A stretch of 64,000 nucleotides of DNA from Hygrophila difformis (taxonomy: Eukaryota > Streptophyta > Magnoliopsida > Lamiales > Acanthaceae). The notes beneath the pieces are model-generated. The model was not told where the DNA came from, did not search any database, and saw only the letters and a program-made list of their open reading frames with translations. The position numbers were made by a program, and so were the translations under genes. Within the stretch, counting starts at the first letter, position 1. The number at the start of each line of letters is the position of its first letter. Location: contig JAOANR010000002.1 in NCBI GenBank assembly GCA_030278955.1, positions 15,522,238 through 15,586,237 of the forward strand, written 5' to 3'. Of this stretch, positions 55,277 to 64,000 are shown piece by piece.

Positions 55277-58200
55277 ATGAATGCGATTAGGATGTCGTTG
55301 AATACGTCGGCAACGTTTTCAGATTCGAGTTCTGCGTTCAATGGTACTTTTTAGAATTTTCGAATTTTGAGTAGTTTTATCGCAGATCGTCGTTTTTGAT
55401 TTTATGTATGTTTTTTGAGTTTTTGAGTTCTGCTTTGATATGTTTCTCTTTTTTTGTGTTTTATGAAGTTTGATATCTATATGTTCATTTAAGCGTCAAA
55501 ACGTTTGTACATGTGATTATGAGGGACAGAACCATTATATTTTCAACGATGCAAGCTTAGCATTTTCAGCGATGCAAGTGCATTGTTTTCAGCGATGAAC
55601 ATTAAGCACTTTAAGCGATGGTTTATGTCAGCTACATGTATTTATTATTTTAATGTGAATTCTTTGTTTATTTCTTCACAGGTAATATAAATTGGAGTGA
55701 GTTAAGTTTTGTTACAGCTGATGATGCGTTTAGGTTTTATTGTGATTATGCTCATAGTTTAGGTTTCTTAAGGAAAATGTATGAGAGACCGAAGCGACAT
55801 GAAGTTTGATAGATTGTTCTATTTACAATATGAGTTCGTCGATGCGTTTAGTTTTTATTGTGATTATGCTCATAATTTAGGTTTCTGAAGTTTGATATCT
55901 ATATGTTCATTTAAGCGTCAAAATGTTTGTACATGTGATTATGACGGACAGAACCATCATTTTTTCAGCGATGCATGCTTAGCATTTTCAGCAATGACTG
56001 GGAATTGTTTTCAGCGATGAACATTAAGCATTTTAAGCGATGGTTTATGTCAGCTACATGTATTTATTATTTTAATGGGAATTCTTTGTTTATTTCTTCA
56101 CAGGTAATATAAATTGGAGTGAGTTAAGTTTTCTTACAGCTGATGATGCGTTTAGGTTTTATTGTGATTATGCTCATAGTTTAGGTTTCTCGGTAAGGAA
56201 AATGTATGAGAGACCGAAGCGACATGAAGTTTGATAGATTGTTCTATTTACAATATGAGTTCGTCGATGCGTTTAGTTTTTATTTTGATTATGCTCATAG
56301 TTTAGGTTTCTGAAGTTTGATATCTATATATTCATTTAAGCGTCAAAACGTTTGTACATGTGATTATGAGGGAGAAAACCATCATATTTTCAGCGATGAG
56401 TGCTTAGTATTTTCAGCGATGCGTGGGAATTGTTTTCAGCGATGAACATTAAGCATTTTAAGCGATGGTTTATGTCAACTACATGTATTTATGATTTTAA
56501 TGGGAATTCTTTGTTTATTTCTTCACAGGTAATATAAATTGGAGTGAGTTAAGTTTTGTTACAGCTGATGATGCGTTTAGTTTTTATTGTGATTATGCTC
56601 ATAGTTTAGGTTTCTCTGTAAGGAAAATGTATGAGAGACCGAAGCGACATGAAGTTGATAGATTGTTCTATTTACATTATGCGTGCAATAAGGAAGGATT
56701 TCGTCGTGGTTGTTTGTTGGATAGTGATTCATCTTGTCGTTCTAAGAGTCTGAAATTTCGTAGGAGTGATGAAACCCGAACTGGTTGTGAAGCAAAGGTT
56801 AGGTTACATTATAAAACTGATGAAAAAGTTTATAGAGTTGTGTTTTTCTGTGGTGATCATAATCATGCTCTGCATGGACCATCAAGGAAGCATATGTTGA
56901 AATCGAATAAAAGAGTTGATGAGTTACACAGTGTTGTTGCTGGTATACATGAAGAAGTTGGATTGTCATTGAAGTCATCATATGACTTGTTGAGTATGGG
57001 CGCTGGAGGTAGTGGACTTGTAGGATTTTTAAAGGACGATTTGAAGAATGCACTCGTTATAAGGCGGCAAAGAAATTTAAAAGTAGGGGATGCTGGTGTT
57101 GTATTGAAGTATTTCTCTGAGAAATGTGTCAGTAATCCATTTTTCTTCCATGAGTATGATCTGGATGATGATGAGAGAATTACAAATATCTTTTGGTCAG
57201 ATGCTGAAATGAGGATGGATTATCAAGCTTTTGGTGATAGTGTGACCTTTGATACAACGTATCGGACAAATAAAAATTACAGACTATTAGCTGTTTTTGT
57301 TGGATTCAATCATCACCGACAGACTTCTATTTTTGGAGCAGCATTGATGCTTGATGAAACTCAAAGATCATTTGAGTGGCTATTTAAAACATTTTTGAAG
57401 TGTATGGGGGATAAAGCACCTCAAACGATTTTCACAGATCAAGATTGTGCGATGGCACCGGCAATTAGGAAAATTTTGCCTAATACCTATCATGCTTTAT
57501 GTAGTTGGCACATTATAGAAAATGCGAAAAAAAATTTGAGTCAACTGTACACACCAAGGTAAATATTTAGTTATTTTTACTTTCAATTGTTTTTTCGATT
57601 GGATATTGATATGTACACGTTGAACTCATTTTTTTAGGTTTGATAAGCTATTTCATCATTTGGTATATGATGTGAGGACAGAGATGGAATTTGAGGTGGA
57701 ATGGGAATACATGCTATCAACTTGTTTCTCACAGTCTGAACATAGGTGGTTGTCGACTACTTATAATTTGAGAAGGCAATGGTCCGCTGCTTGGGTTAAA
57801 AATCATTTTACTGCAGGAATGAGGACTACTCAGCTAAGTGAATCTTTTAACTCAGTTGTGAAACAGTATGAATAAATTTCATTCTCCAGTGATAGTTGAA
57901 TAGTTATTTTCAGCGAGGGTGATCTGTTTTGATCAGCGACGGTGATCTATTTATTTCAGCGATGTGTTTTTGCTTTATGTAGTTGAGAATTTGATTTTCA
58001 CATTCCCATATGTGTTGACATTTCACAGGTTCTTAAGGCCAGTTGATAACTATGTTGAGTTCTTTGCACATTTTGAAAGGGTTGTGGAGTCAAGGAGGGA
58101 TAATGAACGGATGGAAGATTTTAAGGCAGATGATAGACAAGTTCTGCCAGGTTTATTATGAATCCACTATTGAAATATATAGCTGAGAAGTATACACCAA

Positions 58201-58941
58201 ATGTGTTCAATATTTTCCAAAATGAGTATGATCTGTCATTTGGGTATGTCGTTGAGGTTCAACCAGATGCATTAATTTATCGTGTTTGCAAGAGAGAAGA
58301 TGCAGATTGAAAGATGATTGGTGATCATGTCAATGTTAACATTGATGATGGTACAATTGGATGCACTTGCAATATGTTTGAGAATATGGGGATTTTATGT
58401 TATCATGCTTTGAGGGTGATGGATGTTCTGTCAGGAAGTGGAGCAAAAGTGTTTCATACTATTCCAGATAAATATATTTTGCAGCGATGGTCAAGGAATG
58501 CAAAATGTGATCTCAGTTATGTTGATGTTGGTGTTGGAAAAGAAACAAATGTGGTCAATGCAGCATCTAGATACCGGAAATTGTGCGGCTTGTTTTTGAA
58601 GTCAGCAATTGTGTTGTCACGAAATGAGGATGCTTGTGAATCGTTTATGTATGATTTTGAGACATTGATGAAAACAAAGTATGACAATATTGATATTAAC
58701 AAAGAGTCGGGTAATTTCTAATCAAAGACATTTTTATGTTTTTGCTTTTTTGAAATTAGTGTTTTCTCAATGTTTTAGTTTTTTTGCAGAGATTGGAAGT
58801 ACATCAGATTACTCAAATTTGCATTTAAGGGAAAGAGAAACGTGTAAAGGGCGGAAGAAATCGAACAAGAGAATGGTCTCTATTTCTGAAGCTGTTCGGA
58901 AAAAGAAAGAGTTAGAACATCGTAAACGGATGCAGAAATGA
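55277..58941 (+). pseudogene. FAR1-related MULE transposase, broken
   Basis: Exons fit 55277-55343, 56529-57558, 57638-57865, 58029-58710 and 58790-58941 with GT-AG borders. Exon 2 opens with the FAR1-type DNA-binding region (AFSFYCDYAHSLGFSVRK, CNKEGFRR, HNHALH). The MULE transposase core (FDTTYRTNKNY with the first Asp, IFTDQDCAMAPAI with the second, HALCSWHI) follows. Exon 4 has a SWIM zinc finger, CTCNMFENMGILCYHA. Inactivating changes are a one-base shift at about 58148 (before RFIMNPLLKYIA) and an in-frame TGA at 58308-58310. Homologues are either transposases or domesticated light-signalling factors (FHY3/FAR1). Decay and context favour a dead transposase. Confidence 0.9.
55465..56660 (+). 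repeat. Tandem triplication of intron plus start of transposase exon 2
   Basis: Units of 422 and 425 bases begin with GAAGTTTGATATCTATATG at 55465, 55887 and 56312. Each carries an AG acceptor and the FAR1 exon start (55682, 56104, 56529). In the first two copies the exon reads GAAGTTTGATAG, a one-base gain that stops the frame. Only the third copy continues into the gene. Confidence 0.9.
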
Positions 58942-59531
58942 AGATTTTTGTTTTTTAGAAATGACATGATGTGTATTGATCATTAATATTGTATTGATGA
59001 ACTTAGTTCAGTGCTAACTAATGCAATTCAGCGATGATACTTATATTGCGAAAGCGATGATCATTATGCAATTCAGCGATGGAAGTTAGTTTTAATAAAA
59101 AATAACCGTGTAGTATTTTAATAAAATTTTACAATGTTTCAGAAATTGCGTAACTAATGCAATTTAGCGAGATATATCTATATAAGAAAGCGATGGTCAT
59201 AAAGCAATTCAGCGATAGAGATTTGTTAATAAAAAATAACCGTCTAGTAATGCGATTAATAAAAATTTTACAATGTTTTCAGAATTCGCGTAACCGTCTA
59301 GTAACGCGATTAATAAAAATTCACCGTCTAGTAATTAATAAAAAATAACCGTCGAGATTTCACCGTGTAGTATTTAACGTCAATTTAACCGCCAAATTTA
59401 ATTTATCACTGTCGATACTTTCTCTAGGGCTTTTTCAGCGATTTAGCGGTTGAGCGTCTACGGCGAACGGCGATTGTTTTTCTGATCAGTGAAACGGTGA
59501 ACGGTGATACTTTTCTTTTTTCTTCTGGAGA

Positions 59532-61212
59532 ATGGCTGAAAAAGTGCATACTCAGGTCTGTTGCGTTCCATCTAGCATTTGTCTTTTAAATAAAATCCTG
59601 AACGAGAGTGACGGAGATGGGAAGAAAGAGTTTATTCACGAAACTTGCTTTAGTTGTCTGCTTATGTTCAATATGTGCATGCTCAAGGTTGATCCTGTTA
59701 TTACTTTGATTAATCAGTGGAGCATTCAGGAGGAATGTTTTATTATTGATAAAAACCGTCGATGGAGGTTTTCAGATGAAGACATTCATAAAGTATATGG
59801 TTTGCCATGGGGAGTCGATAAGTTTATAATAGATTTGAAGAATAATGAGATTGGTTATGATTTTGCTGATCAATTTTGTGACAAGTATTCTCTTATTAAG
59901 AATAAGAAGGAGCCTAATCGAATACCTGTTAAGGATCTTAGAGCTATTTTAGAGAATACGGAGAATACTGAAATTCCATTGGACGACTACGGAGGATGTA
60001 TGTATTGTTTGCTCTGCAGAAAGTCTTTACTCCTAACTCAGGGAGGGTTGTAAACAAAAGGTATCTTCAGTTTCTTAGATCTCCGGAAGAAGCTTTAAGG
60101 TACAATTGGTGTCTTCATATTAGACAATTTTTGATCAAATCTCTGAATGAGTATAAGGCAAAATTGGATAAGGGAACCAGTGCTCAAGCACGCCCCTGTA
60201 GAGACCTGATTTGCTTAATGTTAATTTTAATTTTTGTGTTTGTTATGCAATTTATATTTGTTATGTGATTTATATTGTTGATTATCTATCTTGTTTGTTT
60301 TTGTTTTTTCCAGCACATGTTTTTTGATTTCTATGAGCGTGAAGAGCTTCATTTGGTTGGATTTACATGTAAAAAGGATCGATACTTGGAGATGGTTGAT
60401 ATTTGGAAGGTTTTCCCTAATGCAAAGTATCCAGATATTGACTTTAAGAAGAAATCGAAGGCTGTGAAAAGGAATGTGGAAGATGACGATCGAATTAGTA
60501 CTTTTGTTTCTGATCTAAAGAAGAAAAGGAGGGGTGGAAAAGAAGTGGAAGTTGACCGTGTGAATTCTAGTGCAAATGAACCAACTGCCAATCTTTCTAG
60601 GAGTGTGGATGGAGGAGGAGATGAGCAGTTAGGAGAAAATGAGGATTTGAATGCTAGTGGAAATGAACAAGCTGCCAATCTTACTAGCTTGCACTCTATG
60701 TATTCACCCGTGCATGAAGCTAATGCAAATGAGACAACTGATTCTGAACCAGTTGTCCATCTTTCTGATCACACAATGGACTCTATTGTGAACATTGCTT
60801 GCCAATATAGGGATGCTGATGCTTCAGACAATGTTGATCCTCTCATAGAAGCATCCAGAGATGATGTTGAAGCTTTAGGTGATCCTGTTCAATCCCCTGC
60901 TTTAGGTGATCCTCTTCAAGCTTCCCCACACCCCCTTGTGATCAAGATGCAGGTGAACAGTTGGTTAATGTGGGTCGACGTCGTGAAGGAGAACAGTCAA
61001 ATAATCTGGATATAACTGCAAGTGAAGGAGAACTCTTGATGGGTATATTAGCAGGAGCTGGAAATGTTGTGATGAGTCAAGGGGGTCCGGAGGTGACAAG
61101 TTTGCGGGAAGGAGGTGATGTAGATGCTGGGAATGTACAAGACAAAACTGAAGAGAGAGTTGTCCCGGAGACTGAAAATTTACCTGAAAATGTACCGAAT
61201 GTAGTTTTATAA
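59532..61212 (+). pseudogene. Second gene of the Mutator-like element, broken
   Basis: The frame starts MAEKVHTQVCCV at 59532. It continues with WRFSDEDIHKVYGLPWG and RYNWCLHIRQFLIKSL, then after a likely intron (donor about 60199, acceptor 60313) HMFFDFYEREELHLVGF. The C-terminal half is acidic and repetitive (SSANEPTANLS, ASGNEQAANLT). The N-terminal pattern resembles the plant domain that precedes Ulp1-like proteases in some MULEs, but no protease core is visible before the LTR. Frame changes near 59995 and near 60935 break it. Short exon-like LAHDGA pieces follow at 61430 and 61703. Function is unknown. Confidence 0.6.
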
Positions 61213-61731
61213 ATTTTGTAATTCATAATATTTTTTGAAGGTAGTTTCTGACATTCTTGTTTCTTTTTTGCTTTTTCTATGTTGTTTATTTTTATTGCAG
61301 AGATCTTTAATTCGATTCCGAATCCCTTTCAGTTTCGATTCTTTGAATGTATGTACAGTAACAAAATGTTTGCTATAGGGATTACAGTAACAAAATGTTT
61401 TTGATATGTTTTCTTTTGTGATTTTTAGTTAGCACATGATGGGGCTAAGAAAGATATAGCACATGATAGGGCTGAGACTCCAGAGGTATTTTAATAGTTT
61501 CCAGCGATTGTTATTTTGTTTTTCAACGATGATTTGGTGCACATTTCAGCGACGATATGATGCACTTTTCAGCGATGATATGATGATTGTTTTGCATTAA
61601 CTGTTTTAATAGTTTTTAGCTATATCACTTGTGACGTATATAGAGGTATTTTTTCTAACTTACTATAGTATGTTTGATATATTTTCTTGTGTGATTTTAG
61701 TTAGCACATGATGGCGCTGAGAAAGATGTAT

Positions 61732-64000
61732 TGTAACACCCCGGTTTTTGGTCACCCAGGTCGGGATGTCACCGCCACATCTCCCTAGTAAGACACGGCT
61801 TCTCCGAGCTTACTAAAGAGATGCAAGGCTAGGTATTGCAGTATTTAAAAACATTTAAATCATTCAAAATAGCCCATACAATATAATTCGAAAATAATAA
61901 TAGCATAGCGCAGCGGAAATATTTGGTTTAGTACAGTATCGCAGCGGAAAATATAAAAGGGGCCGACATGGCCAAAACACGGGTTAAACAGGCCCGTTCA
62001 TAATATAGTCTAAGTACGAAATTTAAAAGCAAAATAAGTGTTTCCCAAAATCCCATGCATGAATCGTGCTCACACATGCTCATTCCACATATTCTGTAAG
62101 GAAAGGAATGAAAATGGTTTTGGTCAGCAAAATTGCTGAGTAAGTTAACACATGCATGATTGTAGGGTTTAAAAGCCATAAATTAAATAATTTAACAAAG
62201 CATGATAATAATATAATATTTAATTTCATCTAATCTATATCCAATAGCATAATTTATCTCAGGGCTCTATTTAATGACACATATCACATGGTTTAATCAT
62301 AAAAGCCGTAATTTAAATAAAGCATTTAAATAATTTAATTGGACAACAACATAATTCAATCTAATTTAATTTAGTTTAGAATCCCCATTACATTCCCGAT
62401 TTGGTATTTCAAAGTTTCACGATAAAATCGCGATGTCAACAAGTTTAGCCGGTAGCCCGGCGGCCGCAACCGTATCAGCCATACCCAGTACCACTCCGGA
62501 GCCTCGGGAAACCCATACGGATATTCACGAGAGTGTAGGCTCTATATTTCGCCGTTTAGGCAATCCATATCTCAAGTTTAGCGCGCGGGGTCACCATCGT
62601 CCATTACGGCACGAAGTGAATCGTTAGGGGGCACCCTGCAGAGCACTCACCCCTAATTTTAATTTATCAAGTTTGTAAGGGGATTTAATTTTTAAAATCT
62701 GACTTCAATTTTATTTATTTAAAAAAATAATATCTCAACTCGTTTCAACCCTAAAGGTTAATTCCATGTTTCAACAAGATTTCAAGATTTCGTTTCGGTA
62801 AATCACAGTTTACTCTAAAATTCGTCTAAAATCAGATTTAATTCCAAAAATTCCAAAATTTCATATCTGACTCGGAAACATCACGATCTACAACTTTTGT
62901 GTTTTAACGTTTTCGATCCGAGATACCTAAGTAGGTCAAAATCACCAATTTTCGCATAAGAAGAATTCTGTCCGAGTTTAATGTGTCACAGTTTAAAGAT
63001 TTCGAATTCTACCATAGCAATTCAACTCCAAGTTTAATGAAATTTGACAGAGATCATCTTAAGATATTTATCTACAACTTTCATGTTTGGCCAAAGATCT
63101 AAAACAGCCTAGATCCTATGTCAAAAACGTGATCAAGATCATTCCTAAGTTCTGTCCAAGATTTCAAGATCTAGATTCAAACAGTTCGGTTTCGGTGGAT
63201 TTTCACATATCAAATCAACTCCAAAAATTCTCAAACATTTACAGTAGCTAGGTCTAAGTCTTAGGAACGTTTTTCGTGTTTTAAGTTTTTCCGTTTGAGT
63301 TCGTTTTAAGGTTCGGAAAAATTCATCAAATCTGTTGCGTCGGTAGAAAGTAAGAATTGACAGATTTTCGATTTCTTGATAATCTTTTAGTTTGAATGTT
63401 TTAATTCATCCCAAAACCATGTAAGAGTTAACTTACTGAGTTTATGAACGTCGGGGATGTCTAATTCGGAGGCGTGGCTTCCAGATCACCGTTTCTCCTC
63501 TCCGTTCGTCGGGTTCTACGATCTAGATCCAATACGGGGTGTAGAAAGAGAAGAACCGAAGTTAGAATCCATTTTCGGATTGAAACGTGAAAAGATTTAT
63601 CGGACTAGAGCTTACCACAACGTTTGGAGATCCTTGGATTTTCGTCCAAAGCTGCTGCCTCCGTTTGGTGCTTTCCGTTGACTCCGAATTTAGGGTTTCG
63701 AACGTATGGAAGGTTGTAGGGTTTTGTAAACTTGTTTGGGGCTCCCAAGGGGCTTATTTATAGATTTCTCAATCCCTAGGGCGTCCAACATCTGACCTAA
63801 AGGTCTTGGGTCGAGAGATGTTCAACCGAAAGTCGAAAAATCCGCGTTCGGGCGAGAGATTCACGCAACGGGCGAATCTGTCAAGTGGCGCGGTCGTGGC
63901 GCGCTAATCCCCCTTCACCGCGCGGCCACCGCGCGACTCTCGCCTGGACTTCGGTCCGGGCGGGTCGTGCGATCCGTCGTGCCTTTCCGCCTCTCTTTCG
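61732..64000 (-). mobile_element. LTR of an E-related Ty3/gypsy element, runs off the window
   Basis: On the minus strand it ends ...CCGGGGTGTTACA at 61732, within the Mutator-like element. It is colinear with 31119-32445 and, reversed, with 35556-35882. No primer site follows its inner end, so this is either a solo LTR or the 3' LTR of an element extending right. Its 5' portion near 63840-63990 is unusually GC-rich (GCGCGG/CCGCGC repeats). Frames such as 61928-62179 recur in the other LTR (31305-31553) only because the LTRs are related. Confidence 0.85.
63755..63762 (-). promoter_or_regulatory. TATA box of the LTR at the right edge
   Basis: TATAAATA on the minus strand, preceded by GGGATTGAGAAATC, is well placed in the U3 part of the LTR to drive transcription leftwards. 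Confidence 0.55.

Larger units (their letters stand above)
55277..61731 (+). mobile_element. Mutator-like element (partial, interrupted on the right)
   Basis: Two genes in the same direction, a FAR1/MULE transposase and a second large ORF, share a dispersed non-coding motif TTTCAGCGATG in introns and spacers from about 55510 to 61590. That marks them as one element. Plant MULEs with this transposase type often carry a second gene. The right part is cut by the LTR at 61732, and the terminal repeats were not recognised, so the borders are approximate. Confidence 0.65.

Noticed and set aside
1..64000. tRNA, rRNA or other structural RNA genes
   Set aside because: No cloverleaf-compatible A/B boxes or rRNA segments were recognised by eye. 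The tRNA-like matches are primer-binding sites only.

Overview
The window is plant nuclear DNA, most likely from a eudicot. It has AT-rich introns and intergenic DNA, plant-type LINE, Helitron, hAT, Stowaway, MULE and LTR-retrotransposon termini, a two-exon CYP81-type cytochrome P450, and a fragment of chloroplast atpA. No bacterial or viral gene organisation is present. Almost the whole window is nested mobile DNA. The only gene that looks intact and host-like is the P450 on the minus strand at 53119-54863.

Region 1-24645 is one minus-strand LTR (the 3' LTR of an element I call E) split by three insertions. The first is an element with long, divergent inverted ends (T1, up to 8902). The second is a plus-strand Helitron (H1, 8970-21219), which itself holds a hAT, a Tourist-like MITE and an 8.5-kb L1-type LINE. 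The third is a minus-strand copy of the same Helitron (H2, 21533-24433). The window contains its own empty-site controls. The inverted LTR copy at 34649-35275 lacks both Helitrons, and H2 lacks the LINE, so these junctions can be placed to the base.

Region 24646-37390 holds E's internal DNA, with a polypurine tract beside the 3' LTR and a tRNA-iMet primer-binding site at 31104-31115. Another Helitron (H3, 25380-30726) replaces most of it and carries captured exons of a SAPS-domain (PP6 regulatory) gene and of a VPS41-like gene. To the right, a 3.4-kb inversion (about 32446-35882) has flipped both the 5' half of E's 5' LTR and most of a gag-like ORF belonging to another retroelement (S). The remaining end and 3' LTR of S lie at 35883-37390.

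Region 37391-53118 is intergenic and accessory DNA. It holds a hAT MITE, a 3.4-kb solo LTR with a 5-bp target duplication, a nuclear chloroplast insertion (atpA 3' end), and a degenerate helicase-bearing Helitron (H4). H4 contains another Helitron (H5), which contains a Stowaway MITE, which contains a hAT carrying a ROP/RAC GTPase exon fragment. Several more Stowaway-like MITEs and a minisatellite follow. Region 53119-54863 is the P450.

Region 55277-61731 is a Mutator-like element with a broken FAR1/MULE transposase gene and a second broken gene. It is interrupted at 61732 by another LTR, related to E, that runs off the right edge of the window. Coordinates of transposon ends rest on target duplications or terminal motifs seen here. 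Family names rest on recognised protein motifs, with no database search.
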